A stretch of 25,543 nucleotides of DNA from JBGPBY01 sp041481485. Lineage in GTDB: Bacteria > Acidobacteriota > Terriglobia > 20CM-2-55-15. The stretch covers positions 1-25,543 of the forward strand of contig JBGPBY010000025.1 of assembly GCA_041481485.1 (NCBI GenBank). Reading direction: 5' to 3'. The position numbers and the translations under genes are program-made. Below, piece by piece: positions 14,838 through 24,257 of this stretch. Below the pieces are notes generated by a model, which worked only from the letters and a program-made list of their open reading frames with translations, was not told the origin of the DNA and made no database searches. Position 1 is the first letter of the stretch. Every line of letters begins with the position of its first letter.

Positions 14838-16221
14838 AGTCACTGCCGCTGTGGAAGGCGCGCTTACCGGTCCTGCAGCCGTACTTGCCCGTGGCTATTC
14901 CATCGATTCCCGCACCATGAAGGCAGGCGACCTTTTCTTTGCCGTCAAGGGACCGCGCTTCGACGGTCATGACTTCCTGCGTCAGGCAGTCGACAAGAAA
15001 GCCTGCGGCATTGTAATCGACGTGAAGTTCCAGACTGCACTCGAGCCGAACTCGGAATTCGGAATTATCCGCGTGGCGTCTCCGGTCGAAGCGCTCCGTG
15101 TGCTGGCAAAGAACGTCCGGCGGCGCTGGGGCAAGCCAATTGTCGGGGTTACCGGCAGTGCCGGGAAGACGACGACCAAGGAAATGATCGCTGCAGTATT
15201 GTCCAGAAAGTTCAAAGTCCTGCGCACAATCGGGAACTTCAACAATGAATTCGGACTGCCGCTGACTTTGCTTCGTCTGGAGCATTACCAGGATATGGGT
15301 GTGCTCGAAATGGGAATGTCGGCGAAGGGCGAAATCCGCAATCTGGCATCGATCGCGGAGCCCAACGAGGGATTGGTCACCAACGTCAATCCGGTGCACC
15401 TGGAGTTCTTCAAGTCGGTCGATGAAATCGCCGAAGCCAAAGCCGAACTGCTCGGAGGCCTCGTGGCTCCCCGCATTGCCTATCTGAACAATGACGACGC
15501 TCGCGTCAGTGCGATGGCGCGCAATTTCGACGGGAAGATCGTGACCTACGGTGTGAAAACCGCATCCGCATTCAAGGTGCAGAAGTATCAGGATCTGGGC
15601 ATCGAAGGCAGTTCCTTTACAGTCCATCACCAGGGCCGCGAGGTGAAGTTTGTTCTGCCGTTGCCGGGTTCTCACAATATCACCAATGCTCTGGCGGCAA
15701 TCTGCGTCGGCGCATCTCACGCTGTGCCATGGGAAGAGATTCAGGCAGCGGTCGCAGAATTCAGGCCCGAAAAGATGAGGGGACAGATCGTTCGTTTCCG
15801 GGAGGGATTCGTGGCGGTTGACGATTCCTACAATTCCAATCCCAAGGCGTTGACGGAGATGATTCGATTCATCGGTAACGTGCAGGGCTATACACGCAAG
15901 ATTATCGTTGCCGGCGAAATGCTGGAACTCGGGCCGGAATCCGCCGCTCTGCATCAGGCATGCGGCAAGGAAGCGGCGCGGGCGGGGGCTGGCCTGATTG
16001 TCGGGGTTCGAGGAATGGCGAAGGAGATTCTGGAAGGCGCCCGCAGTGCCGGAATTCCGGCGGACCGGTTGAAGTTTGTGCCCGATGCGATTCAGGCTGG
16101 AGAGTTTTTGGCCCGTACGGTGAAACCCGGCGACATTGTGCTGGTTAAAGGATCACGCGGTGTGAAATTGGAACAGGCGCTGGATACATTGCGCGCTGCA
16201 TTTACGAGTCTGGAGCCTTAG
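14818..16221 (+). CDS. murF: UDP-MurNAc-tripeptide--D-alanyl-D-alanine ligase
   Basis: The protein has 467 residues. MurF attaches D-Ala-D-Ala to complete the cytoplasmic pentapeptide precursor. SIDSRTMKAGDLFFAVKG (28-45) is the typical N-terminal uridine-binding part. The P-loop is GVTGSAGKTTTKEM (110-123, K117), then NFNNEFGLPLTLL, EMGMSAKGEI and the signature VDDSYNSNPKAL. ATG 14818 lies inside the end of murE and has GGGAG about 8 bp upstream. The stop directly abuts the mraY ATG. No ddl gene for the D-Ala-D-Ala supplier is present in this cluster. Confidence 0.96.
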   Translation: MNLLLDEVTAAVEGALTGPAAVLARGYSIDSRTMKAGDLFFAVKGPRFDGHDFLRQAVDKKACGIVIDVKFQTALEPNSEFGIIRVASPVEALRVLAKNVRRRWGKPIVGVTGSAGKTTTKEMIAAVLSRKFKVLRTIGNFNNEFGLPLTLLRLEHYQDMGVLEMGMSAKGEIRNLASIAEPNEGLVTNVNPVHLEFFKSVDEIAEAKAELLGGLVAPRIAYLNNDDARVSAMARNFDGKIVTYGVKTASAFKVQKYQDLGIEGSSFTVHHQGREVKFVLPLPGSHNITNALAAICVGASHAVPWEEIQAAVAEFRPEKMRGQIVRFREGFVAVDDSYNSNPKALTEMIRFIGNVQGYTRKIIVAGEMLELGPESAALHQACGKEAARAGAGLIVGVRGMAKEILEGARSAGIPADRLKFVPDAIQAGEFLARTVKPGDIVLVKGSRGVKLEQALDTLRAAFTSLEP

Positions 16222-17373
16222 ATGCTTCACTACTTTCTCTACGAATTTCTCTACCTCCATTTCAACAAGACGACGCCTCAGCTCAAGGTTCTGAACGTCT
16301 TCGGGTACATCACGTTCCGGACAGCTGTCGCCAGCCTTACCGCATTGACGATCAGCCTGGCGCTGGGGCCGTGGCTCATCAATCGGCTGCGTGAATTCCA
16401 GATCGGCCAGCATATTCGCGAGGAAGGGCCAAAATCGCATCAAACAAAGGCGGGGACTCCAACGATGGGCGGGGTTCTCATCATCATCTCGATTCTGATC
16501 CCAACGCTGTTGTGGGCAGACTTGCGGAATCCCTTCGTCTGGCTGGCGGTGCTCTCGACGCTGGCCTTTGGTCTGATTGGATTCACCGACGATTACCTGA
16601 AAATCCGGCATCGCAGGAATCTCGGCTTGACGGGACGAAGCAAAATGACGATGCAGATCACGGTGAGTCTGCTGGTCGGAATTTTTCTGCTATATCTTTT
16701 GCGTCACCACCAGTACTCGACCAAACTCACGGTGCCATTCTTCAAGTCCTACGTTCCCGACATGCTGGTCGACCGGTTGCTATCGACGCCATTTTTCATT
16801 TTTGGACTGGTGCCGTTTCTGGTGTTTGTTGCGCTCGTCATCGTGGGATCTTCGAACGCCGTCAACCTCACCGACGGGTTGGACGGTCTGGCGATTGGCT
16901 GCACTTTGATTGCAGCGACTGCTTTGACGGCTCTGACCTACATCACTGGTCACAAGGAATTTTCCGGATACCTCGACATTCAGAATCTGCCCAATGTCGG
17001 TGAAGTCACGATCTTCTGCGGCTCTATGGTAGGCGCCAGTCTGGGCTTTCTCTGGTACAACGCCCATCCGGCCGAAATCTTCATGGGTGACGTGGGTTCG
17101 CTCGCACTGGGTGGAGCGATCGGAACGGTTGCCGTCATCATTAAACAGGAATTGCTGCTGATATTTGTGGGTGGAGTCTTTGTCATCGAGGCGATGTCGG
17201 TGATGCTTCAAGTGGCCTCGTTCAAACTGCGCGGTAAGCGGATTTTTCGAATGGCGCCGATCCATCATCATTTCGAATTGATCGGCTGGAAAGAATCGAA
17301 GGTGATCATTCGTTTCTGGATTGTGGCGTTGATCTTTGCGTTGTTCAGTCTGGCAACGCTGAAGTTGAGGTAA
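16222..17373 (+). CDS. mraY: Phospho-N-acetylmuramoyl-pentapeptide transferase (lipid I synthase)
   Basis: The protein has 383 residues, slightly longer than the 360 of E. coli, with about ten hydrophobic segments in the inner membrane. It transfers phospho-MurNAc-pentapeptide to undecaprenyl phosphate. The catalytic DD pair is at 123-124 (GFTDDYLK), NAVNLTDGLDGLA spans 212-224, D290 is in FMGDVGS, and the HHH motif (APIHHHFE) is at 348-350. KAGTPTMGG (76-84) is also diagnostic. It starts immediately after the murF stop with no gap. Confidence 0.97.
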   Translation: MLHYFLYEFLYLHFNKTTPQLKVLNVFGYITFRTAVASLTALTISLALGPWLINRLREFQIGQHIREEGPKSHQTKAGTPTMGGVLIIISILIPTLLWADLRNPFVWLAVLSTLAFGLIGFTDDYLKIRHRRNLGLTGRSKMTMQITVSLLVGIFLLYLLRHHQYSTKLTVPFFKSYVPDMLVDRLLSTPFFIFGLVPFLVFVALVIVGSSNAVNLTDGLDGLAIGCTLIAATALTALTYITGHKEFSGYLDIQNLPNVGEVTIFCGSMVGASLGFLWYNAHPAEIFMGDVGSLALGGAIGTVAVIIKQELLLIFVGGVFVIEAMSVMLQVASFKLRGKRIFRMAPIHHHFELIGWKESKVIIRFWIVALIFALFSLATLKLR

Positions 17374-17383
17374 TGCGGAACTC

Positions 17384-18697
17384 ATGGTCCTGATTGTGGG
17401 AATGGCGCGAAGCGGCGTGGCGGCAGCGCGCCTTCTGCACCATCGGGGCATTCCGGTATTTGTGACGGATTCGGGCGACCCGCCGCTGCGAAGGGAACTC
17501 GACGAACTTGGGATCCCCTGCGAAACCGGCGGCCACACGGAGGCTCGATTTCTCGAGGCGGAAGAAATTGTCATGAGTCCGGGAGTCCCACTGGATATTC
17601 CGCCGCTGGGTCCGGCTCGGAAAAAGGGCATACCGATTGTCAGTGAAATCGAGGTGGCGTTTCGAATGATTCAGGGAGATGTCGTGGCGGTGACGGGATC
17701 CAACGGAAAAACCACAACGACAACCCTGATTGGAGAAGTTCTGAACGCGACCGGCAGACCCATTCAGGTGGGAGGAAACATTGGAACGGCGATGAGCACA
17801 CTGGTCGAAACATCGAATCCGGAGACCATCAACGTTGTCGAAGTCAGCAGTTTTCAATTGGACGGAATTCAGACTTTCCGGCCCAATGTTGCAGTGCTGC
17901 TCAACATCACTCCCGATCATCTGGATCGCTATGCCGATTTCAACGCGTACCGCGCATCGAAATTCCGGATTTTCGAAAATCAGTTGCCGACAGACATTGC
18001 GGTAATGAACCTCGATGATCCTCAGGTCTATCCGCCGCTCGGAGAGATTCACTCCAGGCAAAGCTACTTCAGCCAGCACCAGGTTGTAACCGACGGTGGA
18101 TACCGTGCCGATGGGAATCTGTATCTGGATGGCCAGCCCATGATGAAGGTCGGAGATGTGACATTGCGCGGCCGCCACAATATCGACAATGTGCTCGCCA
18201 CCATTGTCGTTGCCGGACGCTACGGAGTTTCGCGCGATGCGATGAAATCCACGATTCAGAATTTTCGTGGTGTGGAGCATCGCATCGAGTATGTCGCAAC
18301 GGTCCGAGGTATCGAATTCTTCAACGACTCCAAGGCAACCAATGTGGATTCCGCCATCAAGGCCGTCGAATCGTTTCCTTCGAACATCATCATCATTCTG
18401 GGCGGGAAGGATAAGGGTGCTTCCTATGCGCCGCTCGTCGATGCCATGGCCGAACGCGTAAAACACGTTTTGCTGATTGGCGCTGCAAGCGAAAAGATTG
18501 CCGCTGCAATCGGAAAGCGATTTCCTTCATCCAGAGTTTCATCGCTGGGCGAAGCCGTCAGGCGCGGACTGGAAATCGGCCAGCCGGGAGACACCGTCTT
18601 GCTGTCTCCCGCATGCGCCAGTTTTGACATGTTTGGCAACTACGAACATCGCGGGACGGTATTCAAGGAGGCCGTTTTGGCATGCCAAAGAAATTAG
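17384..18697 (+). CDS. murD: UDP-MurNAc-L-alanine--D-glutamate ligase
   Basis: The protein has 437 residues. It adds D-Glu to UDP-MurNAc-L-Ala in the cytosol. The N-terminal Rossmann-like strand is VLIVGMARSGVAAARLL (2-18). The P-loop is TGSNGKTTTT (104-113, K109), followed by GGNIGTAM, VEVSSFQL, ITPDHLDRY, NDSKATN and GGKDKG, all typical. SPACASFDMFGNYEHRG near the end is a strong MurD signature. The N-terminus is a few residues shorter than in E. coli. GAGG lies about 13 bp upstream; an out-of-frame ATG at 17373 gives only six codons. The end overlaps ftsW by 16 bp. Confidence 0.97.
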   Translation: MVLIVGMARSGVAAARLLHHRGIPVFVTDSGDPPLRRELDELGIPCETGGHTEARFLEAEEIVMSPGVPLDIPPLGPARKKGIPIVSEIEVAFRMIQGDVVAVTGSNGKTTTTTLIGEVLNATGRPIQVGGNIGTAMSTLVETSNPETINVVEVSSFQLDGIQTFRPNVAVLLNITPDHLDRYADFNAYRASKFRIFENQLPTDIAVMNLDDPQVYPPLGEIHSRQSYFSQHQVVTDGGYRADGNLYLDGQPMMKVGDVTLRGRHNIDNVLATIVVAGRYGVSRDAMKSTIQNFRGVEHRIEYVATVRGIEFFNDSKATNVDSAIKAVESFPSNIIIILGGKDKGASYAPLVDAMAERVKHVLLIGAASEKIAAAIGKRFPSSRVSSLGEAVRRGLEIGQPGDTVLLSPACASFDMFGNYEHRGTVFKEAVLACQRN

Positions 18698-19794
18698 GAC
18701 CCGACTGGGTGTTGTTCCTGGTAACGCTCGCACTCGCGATTTTCGGAGTCGTGATGGTGTTCAGTTCCTCCGCGGTTATGGCGAAGGAAGTTCACGGCAA
18801 TCCCAACTACTTTTCGTTCAAGCAGCTGATGGCGGCAACCCTTGGCCTTGCGATGATGTTCCTCATCATGAAAGTGGATTATCGAAAATACCGGAAGCCT
18901 GTGGTGGTTTTTTCGATTCTTTCCATAGCGATTGTCGCGCTGGTGCTGGTTTACTTTCTGGCCGCTGCGGCGAACACGCACCGCTGGATACAGTTCCCCG
19001 GCTTTTCCTTTCAACCGTCGGAACTGGCCAAAGTCGCGCTCATTTTCTTTCTGGCGTATTTTCTGGAAAAGCAAAAGGGACAGATAAACAACATTCAGTT
19101 CACGCTGTTACCAATAGCGATTGTGGCGGGACTCCTGGCGCTGTTGATCGTGATGGAGCCGGATCTTGGCACCGTCGTCGCCATGCTGACGACCGCGGCA
19201 GTCCTGTTGTTTGTTGCCGGGCTGGATGTCCGATGGTTTGCAGTCTCGGCGGTTCTCTCTACTCCAATTCTGTACATCCTGATTTTCAGCGACAAGTACA
19301 AATGGCGGTTTAATCGCATTACCGCATTTCTCCACCCGGACGCCGACCCGCTTGGAGCCGGATATCACATCAATCAATCGCTGATATCGGTGGGTTCGGG
19401 TGGAATATTCGGGCTCGGTTACATGGAAGGAAAGCAAAAACTGTTCTTTCTGCCGGAAGCGCACACCGACTTCATCTACGCCGTCATCGGCGAGGAACTC
19501 GGCCTGATCGGAACCATCGCCATTCTGATTCTGTTCTCCGTTTTTCTCTGGAGAGGCGTGAGAACCGCAGTGAAAGCGCCGGATTCCTTCGGATTCTATC
19601 TCGCCCTCGGCATCACGATGATGGTCGCGATTCAGGCTTTCATCAATATGAGCGTCGTTCTATCGCTGATGCCGACGAAGGGGATACCGCTTCCGTTTCT
19701 GAGTTATGGGGGCAGTTCCTTTGTGATCATGCTGGCGTCGGTTGGAATTCTTTTAAACATTTCTCAGCAATCCACGCAAATGGACCAGATATGA
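18682..19794 (+). CDS. ftsW: SEDS-family septal peptidoglycan glycosyltransferase FtsW
   Basis: The protein has 370 residues and about ten transmembrane helices. It polymerises lipid II at the septum together with FtsI. Visible motifs are FSFQPSELAKVAL (108-120), EPDLGT (159-164), GAGYHINQSLISVGSGG (225-241), and LPEAHTDFIYAVIGEELG with the presumed catalytic Asp263. The C-terminal part has PTKGIPLPFLSYGGSS, the SEDS signature. AAGGAGG at 18665-18671, 10 bp before the ATG, fixes the start inside murD. RodA is a possible family alternative, but the position in the cluster supports FtsW. Confidence 0.96.
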   Translation: MPKKLGPDWVLFLVTLALAIFGVVMVFSSSAVMAKEVHGNPNYFSFKQLMAATLGLAMMFLIMKVDYRKYRKPVVVFSILSIAIVALVLVYFLAAAANTHRWIQFPGFSFQPSELAKVALIFFLAYFLEKQKGQINNIQFTLLPIAIVAGLLALLIVMEPDLGTVVAMLTTAAVLLFVAGLDVRWFAVSAVLSTPILYILIFSDKYKWRFNRITAFLHPDADPLGAGYHINQSLISVGSGGIFGLGYMEGKQKLFFLPEAHTDFIYAVIGEELGLIGTIAILILFSVFLWRGVRTAVKAPDSFGFYLALGITMMVAIQAFINMSVVLSLMPTKGIPLPFLSYGGSSFVIMLASVGILLNISQQSTQMDQI

Positions 19795-20885
19795 AGGTGT
19801 CGCGCGCCATCATCGCCGGCGGTGGAACCGGGGGACACCTGTTTCCGGGGATCGCCGTAGCACGCGAGATGCAGAAGCGGAATCCGAGGGCGGAAATTCT
19901 GTTTGTGGGGGCGGAACGCGGCATTGAGTCGAGACTGGTGCCGCAGGAAGGGTTTGCCTTACGCGTGCTTCCGCTCGGAGGAATCAAGAATCTGGGGTTG
20001 GGAACGAAGATTCGAAGTCTGATCGGAATGGTGAAAGGAATATTCAGCGCAAAACAAATATTGACGGACTTCAAGCCTGACGTTGTTATCGGCGTAGGCG
20101 GCTACGCATCGTTTCCCATGGTTACTGCAGCAATCCTGAAGGGATATCCCCGTATGGTGATGGAGCAAAACTCCGTGCCCGGACTCGCCAACCGCGTGGT
20201 GGCGCGATGGGTGGACTTCGCCGCCATCACCGATCCGAAAACCCAGGCGGCATTTGGCGAACGCGCGGTGGTAACCGGCAATCCCATTCGACCGCAATTC
20301 AAGAGCATTGCTTCAAAATTACACCAGCCGCCTTTTACGGTTCTGGTCTTTGGCGGCAGCCAGGGTGCGCAGGCGATCAACCGCGCCGTCCGGGAAAGCC
20401 TGGCTTCGCTTGGTGATTACAAGTCCACAGTGAAGTTCATTCACCAGACGGGTGAAAAGCAGGTGGAAGAGATCCGCCAGGCCTATGCTTCGGCCGGATT
20501 CAATGCGGATGTACGCGCTTTCTTTAACGATTTCCATGCGCAATATGCCGCTGCGGATTTGATTATCTCGCGCGCGGGAGCCACCACCGTCGCGGAGATC
20601 AAAGCTGCCGGCAGGGCTGCAGTACTGGTTCCGCTGCCAACTGCGGCAGACGATCACCAGACTCGAAACGCTCAGGCCATGGTTGCGGAGAATGCTGCCG
20701 TGATGATTCCCAATGCCGAATTGTCCGGCGAGCGGCTGGCATCCACCATTCGTTCCATGCTCGGCGACTTAAACAAGCTCGCAGTAATGGAAGGCAATGC
20801 AAAACGTATCGCCGTGCTGGATGCCGAAGCACGCATTGTCGATCTGGCAGAACGCGCCATCGAGAAGAGAGGTGCGCGTGTTTAA
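19791..20885 (+). CDS. murG: UDP-GlcNAc--lipid I N-acetylglucosaminyltransferase
   Basis: The protein has 364 residues. It converts lipid I to lipid II on the cytoplasmic face of the membrane. The GT-B fold signatures are AGGGTGGHLFPGIAVA (9-24), GVGGYASFP, MEQNSVPGLANR, VTGNPIRP and VFGGSQGAQAIN. The UDP-GlcNAc site is SRAGATTVAEI followed by DDHQTRNAQ. The ATG overlaps the ftsW stop as ATGA, and the 3' end overlaps the murC start by 8 bp. Confidence 0.97.
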   Translation: MKVSRAIIAGGGTGGHLFPGIAVAREMQKRNPRAEILFVGAERGIESRLVPQEGFALRVLPLGGIKNLGLGTKIRSLIGMVKGIFSAKQILTDFKPDVVIGVGGYASFPMVTAAILKGYPRMVMEQNSVPGLANRVVARWVDFAAITDPKTQAAFGERAVVTGNPIRPQFKSIASKLHQPPFTVLVFGGSQGAQAINRAVRESLASLGDYKSTVKFIHQTGEKQVEEIRQAYASAGFNADVRAFFNDFHAQYAAADLIISRAGATTVAEIKAAGRAAVLVPLPTAADDHQTRNAQAMVAENAAVMIPNAELSGERLASTIRSMLGDLNKLAVMEGNAKRIAVLDAEARIVDLAERAIEKRGARV

Positions 20886-22263
20886 GAAATTCAAGCACGT
20901 TCATTTCGTGGGCATTGGTGGAATCGGAATGAGCGGGATCGCTGAAGTGCTGCTGAATCTGGGCTACCGCGTATCGGGTTCCGATCTGCGGACCACAGCC
21001 ATCACCGAAAAACTGGCCGCGCACGGGGCGGCGATCTTTCTGGAACATGCCGCCTCCAACGTGAAGGGTGCGCACGTAGTGGTGACGTCTTCGGCTGTGT
21101 CTCCCGACAATCCGGAAGTCGCGGAGGCGAATCATCTGAAAATCCCGGTAATCCCACGGGCGGAGATGCTGGCGGAACTGGCCCGATTGAAATATTGCAT
21201 CGCGGTTGCGGGCACGCACGGAAAGACTACAACGACATCGATGATTGCCTCGATTCTGGATCGTGCCGGTTTCGATCCGACGATCGTTGTCGGAGGAATT
21301 CTGAATACGATCGGCAGCAACGCACGCCTGGGCAAGGGCGATTACATTGTGCTCGAAGCCGATGAGAGCGATCGCTCATTCCTGCTGTTTTCTCCGGCGA
21401 TTGCCGTGGTGACCAATATCGAACCGGATCATCTCGATCACTACAAGGATCTCGAGGATATCCAGACAGCGTTTCTTTCGTTCATCAACAAGGTTCCGTT
21501 TTATGGCGCCGCGGTGCTCTGCCTGGATGATCCCGCGGTTCAGTCCCTGATTCCGAAAATCAAGCGCCGGTTTGTGACCTATGGGATGGCGGCGCAGGCG
21601 GATGTTTCCATTATCGACTGCGTTCAGGAGGGGCTGGGTTCCACCTTCACAGTTCGATTTCATGGCAATACGCAAAAGGTTCGTCTTCAGGTTCCGGGTA
21701 TCCACAATGTCCTGAATGCGGCCGCGGCTTTTGCGGCAGCCCAGGATATGGTGATCGATCCGGCCATCGCCGCTGCGGCACTCCAGGATTTTCAGGGTGT
21801 GGACCGCCGATTCCAGATCAAGCGCCGCGACAGCATAACGGTTGTCGACGATTACGCGCATCATCCAACTGAAATTCAGGCCACATTGAGCGCCGCCAAA
21901 TCCGGCAACTTCCGGCGGATTTTCGCGGTGTTCCAGCCGCATCGCTATACCCGGACCATGCACTTGTTTGACGATTTTGCACGTGCGTTCAATCAGGCCG
22001 ATGTGGCACTGATTCTGGATATCTATCCTGCAGGCGAGAAACCCATCGAGGGTGTGACGACTTCGGCCCTCGTTGAAAAGATTCGCAGTTTCGGGCATCG
22101 CAATGTGATCTACGCTCCGGACAACGAAACGATCGAATCGTATATCGCGGCGAACATTCAGAAAGGCGATGCCGTCATCGTTATGGGCGCAGGCAGCGTG
22201 ACCCGTTTATCCGATGCGCTGGCCCAGAAAATTCCTCGAAAACTTTCGGACAAACTCGCATGA
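20878..22263 (+). CDS. murC: UDP-N-acetylmuramate--L-alanine ligase
   Basis: The protein has 461 residues from GTG 20878, which has AGAGAGG six bases upstream and gives the canonical N-terminus (FKHVHFVGIGGIGMSGIAEVL, about 5-25, read in two parts). GTG 20872 is an alternative; the frame also stays open further upstream inside murG, which would add an unlikely N-terminal stretch. MurC adds the first L-Ala of the stem peptide. The P-loop is AGTHGKTTTTSM (111-122, K116), followed by EADESDRSFL, NIEPDHLDHY and DYAHHPTEIQATL, all MurC hallmarks, and FQPHRYTRT. The stop overlaps the ftsQ ATG as ATGA. No murB or ddl lies between murC and ftsQ. Confidence 0.97.
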   Translation: MFKKFKHVHFVGIGGIGMSGIAEVLLNLGYRVSGSDLRTTAITEKLAAHGAAIFLEHAASNVKGAHVVVTSSAVSPDNPEVAEANHLKIPVIPRAEMLAELARLKYCIAVAGTHGKTTTTSMIASILDRAGFDPTIVVGGILNTIGSNARLGKGDYIVLEADESDRSFLLFSPAIAVVTNIEPDHLDHYKDLEDIQTAFLSFINKVPFYGAAVLCLDDPAVQSLIPKIKRRFVTYGMAAQADVSIIDCVQEGLGSTFTVRFHGNTQKVRLQVPGIHNVLNAAAAFAAAQDMVIDPAIAAAALQDFQGVDRRFQIKRRDSITVVDDYAHHPTEIQATLSAAKSGNFRRIFAVFQPHRYTRTMHLFDDFARAFNQADVALILDIYPAGEKPIEGVTTSALVEKIRSFGHRNVIYAPDNETIESYIAANIQKGDAVIVMGAGSVTRLSDALAQKIPRKLSDKLA

Positions 22264-23030
22264 AAGCAAAACTTCTGAATGCCATCAAGGTTCTGCTGGT
22301 ACTCACGACGCTGACTTGCGCCGCCATCGTGGTGTGGGCCGTGTACCGGTATTCCCACTCGGATCCGCGTTTCAATGTCACGCAGATTTCGGTGTTCGGA
22401 CTGAGGCGTGTCAGCGAGGACGAAGTGATGTCCCGCGTCAAACTTCGGACCGACAGCAATACGAACATCTTTGCTGTCGACATGGAGGACATCCGCGCGA
22501 AGGTGGAGGAAATACAGTGGGTGCGCTATGTCACGGTTTCACGGATACTGCCCGATCAAATCCAGATCCGGGTGGTCGAGCGCGAGCCCATCGGATACGC
22601 GCGCATTGGCGGACACTTCTACGAATTCGATGCCGAATCGGCAATCCTCGAACCGGATTCCGCAACGGATTTGAAAATGCCCATTCTGGATGGTCTCCGC
22701 GAAGGCGATGCCGAACATAATCTGCCGAAGATTGCGATGTACAACAAGGTTCTCGCAGAGCTTGGCCCCGGCAGGTTTTCCGAAGTAATTGTCAATCATA
22801 GCAATGAAGTTTCGGTTGTGACCAATGACGACCCCTTGATCGTCAATCTTGGTATCGAAGAATTCAAGGAACGTTGGAGTCATTATCTGGCGCTCAAAGA
22901 CAAAATCACCAACGAGTACAAGGATGCCGTGCGCGTGGATCTTCGTTTTCGGAACAAGGTTATCGTGAGCATGCAGAACGAAGAAGTCGATGGAAAGGTG
23001 ATATGGGACGGAAAGAAAAAATCATTGTAG
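22260..23030 (+). CDS. ftsQ: Cell division protein FtsQ (POTRA domain)
   Basis: The protein has 256 residues. FtsQ is a bitopic inner-membrane protein linking early and late divisome parts through FtsB/FtsL. A short basic N-terminus leads to one transmembrane helix (about 8-28, VLLVLTTLTCAAIVVWAV). A POTRA domain follows (about 38-110), recognisable by ISVFGLRRVSEDEVMSRV and NIFAVDMEDIRAKVEEIQWV, and the FtsQ/beta domain has VSRILPDQIQIRVVEREPIG. It overlaps murC by 4 bp and ftsA by 28 bp. Confidence 0.94.
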   Translation: MKAKLLNAIKVLLVLTTLTCAAIVVWAVYRYSHSDPRFNVTQISVFGLRRVSEDEVMSRVKLRTDSNTNIFAVDMEDIRAKVEEIQWVRYVTVSRILPDQIQIRVVEREPIGYARIGGHFYEFDAESAILEPDSATDLKMPILDGLREGDAEHNLPKIAMYNKVLAELGPGRFSEVIVNHSNEVSVVTNDDPLIVNLGIEEFKERWSHYLALKDKITNEYKDAVRVDLRFRNKVIVSMQNEEVDGKVIWDGKKKSL

Positions 23031-24235
23031 GCCTCGACATCGGCTCGACGAAGGTCAGCACGCTGATTGCAGTGTCGGGAGCTTCCGGTCTGGACCCGAT
23101 TGGGCTTGGCGTTGCGGAATCGAAAGGGCTCAAGAAGGGAGTTGTAGTCAATCTCGAGGCTGCAGTCGATTCGATTCGAAAGAGCGTCCATGAAGCCGAA
23201 AGCATGGCGAATTGTGAAGTCGAGCAGGTGTATGTCGGACTCTCCGGTCCTCATATTCGCAGCTGCAACAGCAAAGGCGCAGTCCCCGTCGCCGCCAGAT
23301 CCCGCGAAATCAACAGTGACGACGTCCGACGTGTTATTGAAAATGCACGGGCCATACCGCTGACTCCGGATCGCGAAATCATTCACATTCTTCCCCAGGA
23401 ATTCACCGTCGATGATCAAACGGGAATTGCCGATCCGTTGGGAATGGTCGGCACGCGCCTGGAAGTGAATGTCCACATCGTGACCAGTTCCACCACTGCG
23501 GCGCAAAACATTGTCACTGCCGTGAACCGCAGCGGTCTTTTGGTGGGAGATACCGTTTTGGAGCCCATGGCGGCAGGCGAATCGATAATCAGCGATGACG
23601 AAAAGGAACTGGGTGTCGTGCTGGTGGATATCGGCGGAGGCAAAACCAACGTTGCGATCTACCACCACGGCGCGATTCGCCACACGGTGGTCGTGCCGGT
23701 CGGTGGCGAACACTTCACAAATGATATTGCCGTCGGATTGCGAACATCCATTCCTGAAGCCGAGCGATTGAAGCGCGAACAGGGAAGCGCCACCGCGCCG
23801 TCCATGGATCAGGATGTAGTATTCGAAATCATGGGCACGGGAGCGCGCCAGCCTCGCGCCATTGCGCACAGCGTGCTGAGTGACATTCTTCAGCCGCGGG
23901 CGGAAGAAATCATTCACTTCGTTCGCAATGAAATCCGAAGCGCCGGCTATGAACGGCAGGCCGGGGCCGGAGTCGTGTTTGCCGGCGGCGGTGCCATGCT
24001 GAAGGGTTTTACGGAGCTGGCTGAATCGGTGCTCGACCTTCCGGTACGCATCGGTATTTCGATGGGATTTGCGGAAGGAAAAAATTCTCAGATTTCTGCT
24101 TTGCAGGGACCTGAATTTGCCACCCTTACGGGTTTAGTGTTGTACGGAGACCGGCGCCGAAAGACGCAGGATTTCCACGAAGGCATGGGTTCGTGGTCCA
24201 AACGCTTTTTTTCACGCTTGAAACTTTTTAACTGA
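23003..24235 (+). CDS. ftsA: Cell division protein FtsA (actin-like FtsZ membrane anchor)
   Basis: The protein has 410 residues from ATG 23003, inside the end of ftsQ; the longer upstream frame lacks FtsA similarity. FtsA polymerises on the membrane and tethers FtsZ. Actin-fold motifs are VGLDIGSTKVSTLIA (9-23, phosphate 1), VLVDIGGGKTNVAIY (about 206-220, phosphate 2) and VVFAGGGAMLKG (adenosine site). The 1C/SHS2 domain region has VYVGLSGPHI. The C-terminus SWSKRFFSRLKLF is an amphipathic membrane-targeting helix. A 22-bp gap separates it from ftsZ. Confidence 0.97.
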   Translation: MGRKEKIIVGLDIGSTKVSTLIAVSGASGLDPIGLGVAESKGLKKGVVVNLEAAVDSIRKSVHEAESMANCEVEQVYVGLSGPHIRSCNSKGAVPVAARSREINSDDVRRVIENARAIPLTPDREIIHILPQEFTVDDQTGIADPLGMVGTRLEVNVHIVTSSTTAAQNIVTAVNRSGLLVGDTVLEPMAAGESIISDDEKELGVVLVDIGGGKTNVAIYHHGAIRHTVVVPVGGEHFTNDIAVGLRTSIPEAERLKREQGSATAPSMDQDVVFEIMGTGARQPRAIAHSVLSDILQPRAEEIIHFVRNEIRSAGYERQAGAGVVFAGGGAMLKGFTELAESVLDLPVRIGISMGFAEGKNSQISALQGPEFATLTGLVLYGDRRRKTQDFHEGMGSWSKRFFSRLKLFN

Positions 24236-24257
24236 TACGGAATTTCACGGGGGCTGT

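Noticed and set aside
14761..15954. A 397-codon minus-strand frame across murE and murF.
   Set aside because: It is antisense to conserved ligase sequence and rich in His, Arg and Cys, as typical for shadow frames of GC-rich genes.
17373..17393. ATG overlapping the mraY stop, just before murD.
   Set aside because: It reads only six codons to a stop in a different frame; murD starts at 17384 in the frame with the conserved Rossmann motif.
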